A stretch of 64,000 nucleotides of DNA from Clarkia xantiana subsp. parviflora (taxonomy: Eukaryota; Streptophyta; Magnoliopsida; Myrtales; Onagraceae). Below, one piece after another: positions 20,588-32,216 of this stretch. The notes under the pieces are model-generated. The model searched no databases, was not told where the DNA came from, and worked only from the letters and a program-made list of their open reading frames with translations. The DNA is taken from assembly GCA_036873135.1 (NCBI GenBank), contig JAPTYO010000002.1, positions 38,059,452-38,123,451 of the forward strand, given 5' to 3'. The stretch's first letter is position 1. The number at the start of each line of letters is the position of its first letter. Made by a program: the position numbers and the translations under genes.

Positions 20588-23278
20588 TTAGGCTTGGTCC
20601 TTGTCGGCGGCATCAGCGGGAGCAGGGTCCACAAGAGCTGTGGCAGAAGGCTCCACAGGTTCAGCTGCTGGACGGTCGATTATCGGGGCGTCGGCACTTG
20701 GAGGCTCCGCCATGTCTTCAACAACCGCGGGGGTGCTCCCCTCATCACTCTCCTCCGAGAGGGCAAAGTATTTCTTCGCGAAGGGAGCGAGAGATGGAGA
20801 CTTGTCGAAGTTGATGGCGTCGCCATACTCCAGGTGGAGTTCCTCGACTGTGTTGAAGAGGGTGTTCTCCACCTCTGCGCTGCAGAACTTCACTGCATTA
20901 GCCTGGAAGTCTTCGGACCTCCGATAATCCTCCCGGCCCTTGGTCTCGGCCGTGACCAGCTGCGCAGGAACCTCAGCGATTTGCTCCTCCAGAGCCTTCT
21001 TTTCAAGGACAAGTTTGTCCTTAGCAATCCGCCGCTCCTACCGCTCCCGCTTCAGGAGCCCCTTGAAGTCACGAACCTGCTTTTGGAGGTCCCGAGTCTT
21101 TCGGTCGAGGATGGCCTGCTCCTTGGCCAGTTTTCCCCGCGAAGACTTGGAGGCCACGAGATCCTCCTCAAGCTTAGCTATGACCGCGAGAGCCCCCTTT
21201 GCCCGCTCCTGCTCCAGGGCTTCCTCGAAGGCGAAGATGTACCTGAAGCAGCGGTTGATGTCCCCCATCTCCTGCGAAGGAAGGAAAAGAGTATTAGCAT
21301 ATGAGCAACTTATCTTATTGATGAAGAAGCGAAAAGTAGAAGTCTTACCTCTATCCGACGGATGGACATCTGTTGGACATCCCGACGGATGTCCCCCCGA
21401 TCCAAGGAAATCGGATACCTCAGAGTGGGCAGGATTGAGCCTGCTATGCGTCCCCTTGTCAGAGCTGGACCCTTGCAGCGTTTGGATCGGGGTCCAGGGA
21501 GCCTCCTTCTGTGCGGGGTCGAAGGCCTTGTAAAAACTCCCGTCGAGGGGGAGAGGAGAAGGACCGACTCGAGTCGTGGAGGGGCGCGCCTCCGACTCGC
21601 CCCGGGCTGGGGAAGGAGTGAAGTCATGGATGGCGACGGTTGTCGCTGTTGTGAAGAAGACGAGTGGGGCAGCCCCTTGGAGGTTGGTTTCAGTGGGGAC
21701 TGCCCCGTCCTCCGATGATGGATAAGGGAGCCGCCCTCGTCAGTCTCCTCGGAGGAGTCCAGGTTCTCCACCAGACGAAATTGATCGCCGGTTGGGGTCT
21801 CTCCACCAGAGAAAAGTGGTGCCCCTGCTGAAGGTGGTGCACCTGCTGAAGCTCTAGCACCCGACGGAGCTCCCGAGTGACCTGCACCTAGAGGACGAGA
21901 GGCTTCAGAAATATAATCAGGAAGTTCTTTAGGGCCCTTACACCAGACGACGCGCCGAGAAACATATTGGTCCTTCCCGCGGTAGTTGTAGTAGCCCGCC
22001 TTCAGGACACGAGGAGTTTCCCCTCGGAGGACACGTTTGACATCGGCGATGCGGGCATCCATGGTCGAAGGGACCAACTCCTTCGGAACTAGCTTCTTGT
22101 ACGATTTAATAGCTAGACGGAGATTTTTACCTTCTTCAGCATTCTGGACATCGAAGAGTTTGTCCACTTCCACGCGGCTCCTCTTTGTCCTCTCCGCGGA
22201 AGGAGATCCCGACGGAGCAGCAGCTTTCTTGGCCGACTTCCTCTTCCGCGCGGGGCGGACATCGTCGGTCTCCCCCTGCTTAAGGATCAGATTGGTCAGC
22301 ACGGATACCTTCTTAGCTGCAAACAGTAAAAAACGGAGATCAGAAACGTTACCCAAGAAACCATATTGGAGGGGCCGTCGAAGAGTTGACCCCCAGAGAC
22401 TATGTCGAGGAGTCGGATCCCGACATTCACCAGGTCCCGCTCCACTAAAGAGTTGGCATCAAGGGGAGTATAGGACTCCCCCCATCGGTAAAGCTGAATG
22501 AGATGGAGGGTCTGGAAGTCTTCGTCAGAATAAGTGTGGTAAGCGGGAGGAGAGTCCGCTTCCACCTCCCATCGGGGCTAGGGGATCGAAGAGTTTTTGA
22601 TGAAGAAGTAGCTCCTCTTCCACCCACTGTTATCGGACCCTGTGTCGACCAGGAGTCCCCGACCCTTGACCACCTTCCAGGTGTCACTGGTCCAGTTGCA
22701 CAACGCGAGTTGCGTCTTGTTCCACTTGGGCATCCGGGGGTAGAAGGCACAGACCCCCGCCTCGTTGCACTTCATCCCATAGAAGGTTCTGAAGAGCTGG
22801 AGGCTGTAAACCCACTTCTGTCGGAAGTAGAGGACCTGGAAGGCATTCCACAGGCGGATGGCATGGGGAGAGAAGGTAGTTGGATGCGTTTTGTAGTGTT
22901 GGCACATCTCAACCAGGTTGCCACAGAAGGGGAATCGAATCCCCGCCGATATTTGCCCCGTAGAGACAAATACCTCCCCTTTCCGGGGACGGGTAACCTC
23001 AAGGTTACTCGAGAGGCGGGGCCAAGGATATGGGAAGCGGGGTTCCCAGGTAGAGGTGATGCATCCCTCTCGGAGATCTGCATCGTAAGCAGTGCTGGAA
23101 ATCTCGTTGAGTGCATAGTCGAAATTGAAGGGCTTTCTCCCCTCGGAACTGGATCCACTGTCTGAAATCAGCCATGGCAAGGAAAGGCACATTGGGTTTT
23201 TCGGAAAATTACGAACGAATTAAGCAAAGATGAAGGAAAAGATATACGAGCCACGAGGAAGAAATCCTTACCAGACAT
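20588..23278 (-). CDS. Antisense spliced gene (aORF) of element B, two nonsense codons
   Basis: A likely structure is: a 7-base first exon ATGTCTG (23278-23272) with a GTAAGG donor; exon 2 23161-22391 after a TTTCAG acceptor; exon 3 22316-21349; exon 4 21271-20588, giving about 820 residues. Introns would be 110, 74 and 77 bases and the frame is kept across all joins. Exon 2 carries the domain annotated in plants as putative gypsy-type transposon (Transposase_28-like), with GIRFPFCGNLVEMCQHYK, HAIRLWNAFQVLYFRQKW and RSYFFIKN. Exon 3 is basic then low-complexity. Exon 4 has a coiled coil (EEALEQERAKGALAVIAKLE) and an acidic Ala/Pro-rich tail. TAG codons at 22578-22580 and 21038-21040 interrupt it. 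Function unknown. The donor of the second intron (GTCAAC) is weak. Confidence 0.7.
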
Positions 23279-23826
23279 GATGTCTTGAGGTAGGAAGGAT
23301 GATGTGAAGGTTGCCGGAAAGTTGTTCGGAGAACAGGAGGCCGGAGAAGCACTTGAGTCTTCGAAATCGCAGAGCTTGAGTTCTCAGAGTTGCAGAGAGC
23401 TTTTGAAATTTCGGAAACGGTAAAAGGGAAACTTTGCCCAGGGTTAGGGTTTTATAGGAGAAGAGGACAGTCGAAAGGACGTTCTGAACTGAATCGTCGA
23501 AGTCAAAGCGTTTTGATCTGAGCCGTTGAAATGAAACGTGCAGAATGGCAACGGGTGTAATGATGAAACGGCCTGAAAAGCACTTTTTTAGAAAAAGCAG
23601 GCGCGAAAAATCTGGCACGGGTGCCAAAGACGTCGCTTCGTTATCTGCTGCATTTTATGGTTGGGGAACCGAGGAGTCTTCTCGGATTTGGTGGTTATCC
23701 TCAAGGCATCGAGGAAACGTGAACGAGAAGATTTGTATCAAGTGACTGTATCAAGGGAAAGGTCCCCGACTCTGATGTCGGGAGGTCGGGAGTTGAAAGA
23801 CACGACGAACTGTAAGTCCCTCATGT

Positions 23827-23838
23827 CTTGGGGGAAAA
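23827..23838 (+). other. Polypurine tract of element B
   Basis: CTTGGGGGAAAA lies directly before the 3' LTR and would prime plus-strand synthesis. Confidence 0.75.
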
Positions 23839-24498
23839 TGATGGGTTTCGCTATGGCCGTTAGGCCCTTTAATGGCGAGGAAACGGTGAATAGGCCCACT
23901 GGGCCCTAAAAGGAGGTCAAGAAGACCAAGGCGAAGGGTCCCGACAGAGGGACTCCCGATGATGAAAGGTCCCGACAGAGTCGGCCCCGATTGGTGAGCT
24001 GGACGCTCCCGATGAGATGCCTTTAAGTAGGCTCCAATGACGAATCCCTGAGAACGATTGGCCCTGTCACGATGACGAGGGGCCCCGAGCGGTGACACAA
24101 TGAGATAACTCTGGAGTCCCCGATATTGGTCGGGACTTGCTATCAGAGGTTGAGGCCGAGATACGCGGAGCGTGGCCGAGATAAGCGAGATCATGGCCTA
24201 GATAGGCGGGATCGTGGCCGAGATACGCGAAATATGGGCTAACCACCCCAACGGTTCACCAGGTAACTGAGGTACCTCTCCGCCTATAAAAGGGCAGAGG
24301 TTACCTCAGATCACATTACGTTCTTTGAGATATACACTCTTTGAGATTGCTGCTTGCCAGTTCATACGAGATACTCATTTAAGCATCGGAGAGGGATTCT
24401 GGGTCACAGCCCGGTCTATCCCCTCTTGCAGGATTACGTGGAGCAAAGGAGCTCGGATCGCCGTCAAGACCGTACCGGAGTTCCACCATGATCCAACA
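23839..24498 (+). repeat. Element B 3' LTR (660 bp)
   Basis: Same length as the 5' LTR with about ten substitutions. It ends GATCCAACA, followed by the target duplicate ATGCA. TATAAAA lies at 24285-24291. Confidence 0.95.
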
Positions 24499-25797
24499 AT
24501 GCATATTCAGGAAGACAACAACATTTTGATAGAATTGCAAACATCGGATTATCTATTAAGATAGAATACGACAAATAGTGATCCTTCAGTCACTAAACCA
24601 AACCGACCGTCAGTAAACCGAGGGAAGGGGGTGTCGTGAAAGAATTCACACTATTGTCGTCTTCTATCCAATAGATCAGTCTTTTGAAAACGTTTATTAT
24701 ATTGCAAATTACCGGAACGGGAATGTTCAAACAAGTATACCCGATCTTGGCTTCCCAAGGCCCTTATAATTTTAAAATGAATTATCTGATAATTTACGCA
24801 TGCATAACACTATATCACGCCATGAACATCGAACAAACCAAACATACTTGCGCGTCATGCGTCTAATGTTCCTAGCATATATAATTCTACGTAAAGTAAA
24901 TTATCACATGCTTTTATCTTGAACATTCTAGCATACGTGTCAAAACATGCAACATCCGCACATATCATGCATAATTGGCGACTGGAATTTTCAGTTTTAA
25001 GAAATGTTTGAAAATATTAGGGGCTGTTTTGCAATTCATGCTTACAATGAATTATGAGACATTTCTAGACATGGATTCTAGGCACTTTCAGTCAGCATAG
25101 CATGTCTATCCTATTGCGCAATACATATATTTAAATCCCAGAGCTCAATGCTCGCAATTAATATCAAGCTAGCTTGACTGAGTCAATACGATAGTTCTAA
25201 TATATATGTAGCAGAAAGTGAACAATTGTAAATCAGCCCACTAATTTAATCCAGTCCCAAAAACATGCATATCCGAGATCCATCCCCATAATCGAAACTA
25301 GGTATTACGGTTTTAACCAAAAAACGTGTTAAAACGTAAACCCTAAGAGCACTGTTTAGGCCTAATTTAAAGTTCGAAAATATTTTGGATTTTAAAATTT
25401 GACATCCTATTTTATTGAACATTTTAAAATTTCCGAGAAATTTAAAAATTCTTGTCCGGTCCAATTTAAAATCCGGTTCAAGTCGGTCCGTTTTAAAAAT
25501 CCGGTTTGGTCCGAAAAGGTTCAATAAAATAAGATTGTGGTTCGGTTTATCACTCAAAACCGGTTAGGTTATGTTTATTTTAGTTACCTTGGTCTGACCC
25601 GACCCGACTAGGTCGACCCGATTAAGAAAACCCAGATTGGTTTTATCTGTTCCAGTTTAGCAATTGGACCGGCCCATAAACCCTAGGGTTCGGCCGAAAT
25701 ATGTCTTGTGGGCTAAGTAGGGTTTTAAAGTCCACTAAAAAATTAACTTAGCCACGAAGAAATATTAATTATTTAAAATAATTTTCAATATTGTTAA

Positions 25798-26176
25798 TAT
25801 ATATATATATATATAATTCGGCATATTTAAGTATATATATATATATTGTCAAGATTCTATCTATAATATGTAAATCAATCAACAATAGATATATATACAT
25901 AAAATATTCGGCATACATATATATATATGCCGAATATTTTATGTATATATATCTATTGTTGATTGATTTACATATTATAGATAGAATCTTGACAATATAT
26001 ATATATATATATACTTAAATATGCCGAATTATATAATATATATATATATATAATATATATATATATATATTATATAATTCGGCATATTTAAGTATATATA
26101 TATATATATATTGTCAAGATTCTATCTATAATATGTAAATCAATCAACAATAGATATATATACATAAAATATTCGG

Positions 26177-26210
<34 letters not shown>
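25798..26210. repeat. Triplicated AT-rich inverted repeats
   Basis: A segment of about 105 bp starting AATTCGGCATATTTAAG occurs at 25815-25918, then inverted to about 26035, then direct again at about 26075-26180. The two palindromes have axes near 25920 and 26054 and are separated by (TA)n runs. Element D has one diverged copy near 40505-40575, so the amplification happened in H. Confidence 0.88.
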
Positions 26211-26213
<3 letters not shown>

Positions 26214-26263
26214 TATCGTCAAACATATCTTTAGGGATTAAAATATGTAGACAATATATTTTA

Positions 26264-26788
26264 GGGTTAACAGGTCTTTTGGTCCATGATGTTTGACAAC
26301 TTTTGGGTTTTGGTCAATGATGTTTTTTTTTACCTAGTTTTGGTACCATATGTTTGCAGATTTTTTCTAGTTTTGGTCTAACCGTTACATTCCGTCCATT
26401 TTTTAACATGTTCAAGTCACGTGATCCACTCTAAACTTTAAATTTAGTCCCTCTAATACTTTCGTAACCTTTTTTTGTTCAATTTAGTCCCGAAGTTTCA
26501 AAATTGACCCCAATTGGACAATAGGTCCAATTGAATTTTTAAAACTTCGGGACTAAATTGAACAAAAAAAAGGTTAGGAAAGTATTAGAGGGACTAAATT
26601 GAACAAAATCGAAAGTTTAGGGTGGATAACGTGACTTGTACATGTCAAAAAATGGACGGAATGTAACGGTTAGACCAAAACTAGAAAAAAATATGCAAAC
26701 ATATGGTACCAAAACTAGGTAAAAAAAAACATCATTGACCAAAACCCAAAAGTTGTCAAACATCATGAACCAAAAGACCTGTTAACCC
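26264..26788. mobile_element. Mutator-like foldback MITE with 9-bp TSD (MITE-2, 525 bp)
   Basis: The ends read GGGTTAACAGGTCTTTTGG and its complement. The arms (about 26264-26500 and 26555-26788) pair over more than 200 bp around a short centre. The duplicate TATATTTTA lies at 26255-26263 and 26789-26797. Element D has the unoccupied site at about 40425-40440 (GACAATATATTTT on its minus strand). No coding capacity. It shares the GGGTTAA terminus with MITE-1 but little else. Confidence 0.92.
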
Positions 26789-27366
26789 TATATTTTATTA
26801 CTCTTTTATTGCAACCAAATCTATCAATATATATTAACCCTATCTTTATCTATATATATTGATAGTTATTATCTTTGACAATACTATATTATGAACCTAT
26901 CCTTATTTTCCAACTTATAGAAATATAGTTACCTATTAATAAAATTTAAAAAATGGCAAACTATATCTCTAATTAGTGTGGCCGAAATTTTTAAAACTTG
27001 GTGACCAAGAAAATTAATTTTTTACCTAGAATACCCCTAGGGTTTTCGGCACAAACATCTAAATTGGAAAAGTTGTCAAATGTTAAGATCAAACCATAAC
27101 TTGATCATGAATCCAAAAGGTGTTCTTGATAAAACTCATGGTGTTCTTGAAGATCATGAACATCAAACTTAAATTCAAACATAAAATTCGGTTTTGATCT
27201 ATAAAAACATGTAAATTTCGAAAATTTTAAGTTTTTAGTGATCAAACACATGAAATTTACTTAAAAATTTCGGATTACTCATGGTGTTCATGAACATGAA
27301 AATTTCGAATTTTTCAAAACTCAAGAACATCATTTTATCAAAATAAAATTAAGAACTCATAACTAT

Positions 27367-27379
27367 GCTCTGATACCAC
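27367..27379 (-). other. Primer binding site of element H
   Basis: On the minus strand GTGGTATCAGAGC follows the LTR, matching the 3' end complement of initiator methionine tRNA used by most plant copia elements. Confidence 0.85.
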
Positions 27380-27957
27380 TGTTTGATTACGGGGACGTAA
27401 TACTACGGAATGCTAAACGTGTACATGCAAGTAATCTAACTACGCAGCGGAATAATGTACACATACCTTTTAGCTTTCCTGCCCAATAACGTCGTGGAGG
27501 GAGTTCTGATCCTCCGGTCGGAACCACGTACAAGTTCTTCGTAAGAAGAAGTCCTACGCGGTGTAAGCTCCACAACAAACCCTCTGATCGGTTCTTCAAC
27601 GGAGACAGAATCTAGGACTAAGATGTGTACCGAAAATCACTATTAAGGGGGTGATAGGGTATCTCTCAAGTTCCTCAATGGAGGTACTTCTTATTCTGAA
27701 TGAGTGACTAAATCCCTTAGGTGAGTCCCCTATATATAGGATTGGTTGAGTGGACAAAAGTCCACTCCAACCAATGTGGGACAAGTTTCGGCTGAACCAT
27801 GCTATTAAAGGGGGAAGCCCAATTTTGGGCCTCCCATGTCAATTAGGGTTAGGGTTTGGCCCAATTACCCTAATGTGACAATTATCTAATTAACTTAGGT
27901 AATTTCCTTAGTATTAACGGGCTACCAATTACGGCGCCACGTCACCATATGCTAACA
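27380..27957 (-). repeat. Element H 5' LTR (578 bp)
   Basis: On the plus strand it runs TGTTTGATTACGG to CATATGCTAACA. It aligns with the D LTR reversed (28885-29440 plus 39863-39901). A minus-strand TATATATA lies at 27731-27738 with a strong inverted repeat upstream of it (27742-27774). The next bases are J leader. Confidence 0.8.
27742..27774 (-). promoter_or_regulatory. Inverted repeat upstream of the TATA box in the H LTR
   Basis: TTGGTTGAGTGGAC (27742-27755) pairs with GTCCACTCCAACCAA (27760-27774) with one bulged base and an AAAA loop. The TATA box of the minus-strand promoter is three bases away (27731-27738). The inner part is the same element seen in J and D. Confidence 0.6.
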
Positions 27958-28436
27958 TAAATTAGCTAGATATATTGATTGTTATATATTTCCATATATT
28001 TAACGCGAACCTATCCTTATGTTTCGAATTATAGATATATTGTTACCCTTAATAAAAATTAAAATATGGTAAACAATAATACTAACAATTTCGGCCGAAA
28101 CTTGCTTACTTGGGGCCTAAGAAATTGAAAACTTTACCTTGTTAATTTCCCTAGGGTTCGGCCGAAACACATAATTGAAGACGAGTGGTCAAATTTCAAG
28201 ATCAAATTTTAATAAGATCTACTATCCAATGTTTAATTTTGATAAAAGTCTCATTTTTCTTGAAGATCATGAACGTCAAATTTTACTAAGAACATCATGA
28301 AAATTTCGGCAGCATCAACTTAAAAATTTCGAAAATTTTAAAAAATCACATCTTTAAATTTTTGGCCAGAAATTTAAATTTTTAAGAACATAAATTTATC
28401 AAAATCAAGAACTTCTAACACAGGCTCTGATACCAC
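27958..28436 (-). mobile_element. Element J: leader fragment of a D-family copia element
   Basis: On the minus strand the primer site complement GGCTCTGATACCAC (28423-28436) precedes AT-rich leader sequence like that of D and H, with TTCGGCCGAAAC words. It is cut at 27957/27958 by H. The remainder is expected outside the window. No gene. Confidence 0.65.
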
Positions 28437-28884
28437 TGATAGATTACGAGTTTGACTACTACGGAAACATACAACAGGTACATGTCAGTAATCAGAATTA
28501 CGCTGAGGAAGACGTGCACATACCTTAAAACCTTTCCGTAGTCCCAAGGATCCTACTGAGGGAGTTCACGAACCACCGGTCGGAACCCGTAGAGGTTCTT
28601 GTTAAGGAAGCCCTATGAGGTATTAAATCCACAGCAAAGCCTCTGTCCGATTCTTGGCACGAACGAATCTCCGGAGTGTTTTGCTCTAAGCAAATCGGCA
28701 CACCCTTGGTGGTGCAATATGGTTCGGCCGAACTAGTACTTTTAGAGAGGAGGGTTTTCTCTCAATTCACCACTTAGGATGAATTGTGAAATTACCCAAA
28801 TAAAACCCTAACACCCTTTATTTATAGGAGGAGCAAAGTGGACAAAAGTCCACTTTGTCCCTAGTAAGTTCGGCCGGCCTATAA
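28437..28884 (-). repeat. Element J 5' LTR, truncated by element D
   Basis: It begins TGATAGATTACGAG on the plus strand and matches the H LTR and D LTR reversed until 28884, where the D LTR starts. Minus-strand TATAAATA at 28819-28826; the inverted repeat CAAAGTGGAC (28834-28843) and GTCCACTTTG (28848-28857) lies seven bases upstream of it. Confidence 0.75.
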
Positions 28885-29440
28885 TGTAAGAATATGGTGA
28901 TGGGCGCCGTAAATGGAAGCCCATTATATGTATTTGTTACCTAAGTTAATTGGGTTCATGTCACATTAGGACATTAGGCCAGACCCAAATCCCAATTGAC
29001 ATGAGAGGCCCAAAATTGGGCATCCCTTATACATAGGCCGGCCGAAATATTAGTGAGGGGTAAAGTGGACAAGTCCACTTTAATCCTTCTATATATATGG
29101 TATGTTAGGGGTTTTATTGGGGTTAATCACAATACCTCTCTAGTGGTGATTTGAGAGAAAACCCTCCCAACAAACCACCACTTCGGCCAAACCACACATA
29201 CACCAAGGATGTACCAATTTGCCTTCGTGCAAACAGTCCGAAGATCCGTCCCTTGTCAAGAATCGATCTGAGGCTTTGCTGTGGAGAATATACCGCGTAG
29301 GGATTCCTTCACAAGAACTTCTACGGGTGCCGGCCGGAGGATCGTGAACTCCCTTCTGAAAGGATCTTGGGACTACGGACTACTTGTGAGGTATGTGCGA
29401 ATCTTCCGCTGTGTAATGTCGATTACTAGCATGTACCATG
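28885..29440 (+). repeat. Element D 5' LTR, first part
   Basis: It begins TGTAAGAATATGG. TATATATA lies at 29090-29097, and the inverted repeat TAAAGTGGAC (29061-29070) and GTCCACTTTA (29073-29082) ends seven bases before it. It is interrupted at 29440 by C; the last 39 bases are at 39863-39901. Confidence 0.85.
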
Positions 29441-30030
29441 TGTTGAGATCGTTTCCACTTGGGATATCTCGAACTGCTCTTCACGGTCCTCGATCCTCGA
29501 TCCACGAACCGACTTTGGCTTCTACCTCGATCCCCGAACTAACTTTGATCTCTGTCTCAATCTTCTATGCGCCAGGTCCTGCAGAGCGGGCGATAACCAG
29601 CATGGAGAAGGGGGGTGGTGCTGGTTGTGCCCTCTCCGATGCTAAAGTCAGGATTTTAGAGAGAGAAAGTTTAGAGAGAGGTCAGAGCACAAATAGCCAA
29701 TTCTCCAGAGTTTCCAGTTAACCTTCTAAAATGGGAGGTCTAGGCCCCTATTTATAGGAAACCTGAGAACTGTGCCCGGTTTGATGTCGGTTTACAGGAA
29801 AACGCTTACCGACATCGAGGTTGGCTATATGCGCACTAACTTTTCATACTTAGTAAAAATATGGGTAAACGCGCAGTACTAGTCGGTAATCCGGAAGTCC
29901 CCGGTCCGGGTGCGACACGCATCCAGACCGTTTTGACCCGGGGTGACTACGGTAAGATCCGTTTGTGGTTCTAGCGTGTTTGCGAGGTCCGAAACGTAAA
30001 TATGAACCCGAATTGGACAGATATCCAACA
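29441..30030 (-). repeat. Element C 3' LTR (590 bp)
   Basis: Plus-strand text TGTTGAGATCGTTTCC to ATATCCAACA. Minus-strand TATAAATA at 29749-29756; an inverted repeat GATGTCGGT (29783-29791) and ACCGACATC (29808-29816) lies about 26 bp upstream of it. The frame at 29281-29721 is LTR sequence and not a gene. Confidence 0.93.
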
Positions 30031-30045
30031 CTTGCCCCCGAGTCA
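30031..30045 (-). other. Polypurine tract of element C
   Basis: On the minus strand TGACTCGGGGGCAAG directly precedes the 3' LTR, sharing the core with element A. Confidence 0.75.
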
Positions 30046-32210
30046 AGTAGCGGTTCAAAACCCATGCTTGACTCTACTTAAGATAGGATATTCGTCCAAT
30101 TTAGGTTCGAATCTGACCTCAGGGGTGGCCTGTTTGTCAATCGAGTGCGCGGAGCACAGATTCGTCCATCTTTATTTTTCCGATGAACGTACATAATCTA
30201 TTCACAGGGTTAGCGTAACAGACAATATGCATATAACAATGTGCAGTTAACGACTTATTCGTAATAACATTCAATAAGAGAAATACTTGTGATAATAAGT
30301 AATCATGCAACGCGGTGTCATCTTGGTACGTGACGTGAACATGTAACATGATGTTAACATGGAGATGGCGACATAGTACATAGATGACGTAATCGCGCAA
30401 TAATCAAAATACTTAGAGCAATATAAAATTGGAGAGCATGCTTGTCAATATGAAGCATGATGTAAACATAGAAAATGGTGTAGGCATGTAATACGATGTA
30501 AACATGCAATGTGATGTAAACATGCAATTCATACTTAAATTATAAAAATAATCATGTAGTAATCATAAGTTAGAATCATGCATTTATAAAAATAATATCA
30601 TGCATAATAGTCTATACGTATGCAACATGCGATAATGATCGTACGTAGCACGTCATGCAACATTAACGAGCATGTATGTAATGCAAGCATAGGAGAGATG
30701 TAAATATGCTCATACATGATACTAGGGACTTGTGCGAAAATAGATATTAGTTTAGTCCTTAGCACATGGTTTAGACACTATTAATGAGAATTAGGAGAGA
30801 GAGTAGTCATTAGCTTACATCCTCCCTTGATAGTTTTCCAAGAAGCTCTCCTTGCTTGTTGAAGAAGGAGCTCATGGAGGTGTGAATTTGGAGTAGTCAT
30901 ATCATATTTAACATCGATCAAGGTCTAATCCAGGCAAAGGGGAAAACCACGACGGTGCGTGAGAAAGGAGGGGCGGCGCGTGGGTTTGCAGCGGCGGCGC
31001 GTGGGTTTCCGGGTGACGGCAAGTAGCAATTCAGACTTGCTTCGTGTTGGTGAGTCCAATTCCGTACATGGATGGACACTTCGTGACTTCGTTTGGCCTT
31101 GATTCAATCTCAAAATCACTATGTACCTAGTTACCTTAACATGCATACAAGGTGTTTGATAAAATGCATTAGAATACTTAGCCCCAAATCGGCCAAAATT
31201 TTTCTAAGTGCTGAAAATTTTAGAAAAGTGCAAATGAATCGTTATACTTCCCTTATGCATAGTGTTCATTGCCGACATGTTGTTCCATGCCTTAGCCGTT
31301 GTTTTAGTATGCTCGATGTTGACGAGCGGTAGTTGTTCGTACATGGCCGTCAAGGGTTGTATGTTGGTAGTGATAACATAGGCAATGTATGTTGAACATC
31401 ATGTATTGATCATCGGTCGTTGTCTGCAATCATGTTAAAACACTTAGAAAATATTTCAATAACATCTAGTGCTTGTTACCATTGATGTTGTCATATGATT
31501 CTTGTCGACCGCCGGCATAGAAACACTTAGAAAATATTTCGTAGTATTGGTGTTTGCCAATTGATGTACGTTATCCGTCGTCATGCTAGCATACTTGGAG
31601 AATGCTCCTAGATAATTGGTTCCATGCCGCTTGTTGATTTTTGACATCAAAGAAATACTTAGACAATATTTTCTGACGAATGATCTCTTGTCGCATATAG
31701 TCCTATGTCATAAGCGAAATACTTAGAAAATATTTCAGCCATATCTTGTTGCATGTCAACACCTTGTCGTACGTAGATATTTGATAGTATGCTGATAGCT
31801 TGTTGTATGTCGAAACGTGGTAGCATGTTGACACTTAGTAGGATGTCGATACTTAGTAATATACTGACACTTAGTAGCATGCTGACAGTTTGCCATGTGC
31901 TGACTGTCATCCTGAGCAAAACACTTAGAAAATATTTCGCCCTTGTAATTATGTATGCTGCGAGCATGAGCTTGATGTCGACATGTAAGTCAATGAGTTG
32001 AGAGGTTTCCCCCCCTTGCATGATGGTTGATACTTGTTGCACGAAGACTATTAAGTCACTGCGTACATAGTTATCTCACATGGAGCGTTCATTGCATAGA
32101 TTTTCACATAAGTGTTTGATGCGTGCTTGTGCACTGATTGGATTGTCGGTTGTACCTTTCAGGATACCACATCTTACTGTCATCTTCGCGTACTTAGCCT
32201 TCTCACAGCT
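30046..32210 (+). other. Region upstream of the C antisense gene
   Basis: No gene is seen. From about 30420 to 30700 the words GATGTAAACATG and CATGTAA recur. From about 31440 to 31940 a 20-bp word ACACTTAGAAAATATTTC occurs at least four times, plus a diverged copy (31650). This would be the promoter side of the plus-strand aORF and the 3' untranslated side of the minus-strand element. Confidence 0.6.
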
Positions 32211-32216
32211 GTTAAT

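Larger units (their letters stand above)
13558..24498 (+). mobile_element. Element B: Tat-like Ty3/gypsy element with antisense gene (10.9 kb)
   Basis: LTRs of 660 bp (13558-14217, 23839-24498) are flanked by the 5-bp duplicate ATGCA (13553-13557 and 24499-24503). Primer site TTGGCGCCGTCTGTGGG at 14218 and polypurine tract CTTGGGGGAAAA at 23827-23838. Order: gag-PR (14255-16891), RT, RNase H, integrase (to 19878), tandem array, then a spliced gene on the opposite strand (23278 down to 20588). The LTRs differ at roughly ten positions. The sense polyprotein is broken by at least four stops and several frameshifts, so it is not autonomous now. Confidence 0.95.
24504..27366 (-). other. Element H leader region (5' untranslated)
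   Basis: On the minus strand this follows the H primer site and aligns with the D leader at 39903-41960, for example ATTACCGGAACGGG at 24709-24722 and the reversed D text near 41790. It includes AACCGG/ACCGA-type words around 25440-25640, an AT-rich palindromic cluster (25798-26210) and MITE-2. No gene is seen. Confidence 0.65.
11579..27957 (-). mobile_element. Element H: copia element of the D family, minus strand, hosting B and a MITE
   Basis: The 5' LTR is at 27380-27957 and the primer site complement GCTCTGATACCA at 27367-27378, so H reads right to left. Its leader (27366 down to 24504, then 13557) aligns with the D leader (39903-42060) reversed, and the alignment continues across B, confirming that B is inserted in H. 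From about 12700 down to 11579 it matches the noncoding block of D (about 43200-44020). No gag, RT or RNase H frame of H is seen in the window; the element continues left of relict I outside it. Confidence 0.75.

Noticed and set aside
25791..26018. 75-residue frame rich in Ile and Tyr
   Set aside because: Low-complexity (TA)n palindromes, no coding signal.
27367..27379. tRNA-like sequence TGGTATCAGAGC and its complement (also 28424, 39903, 52179)
   Set aside because: Primer binding sites next to LTRs; no cloverleaf surrounds them.
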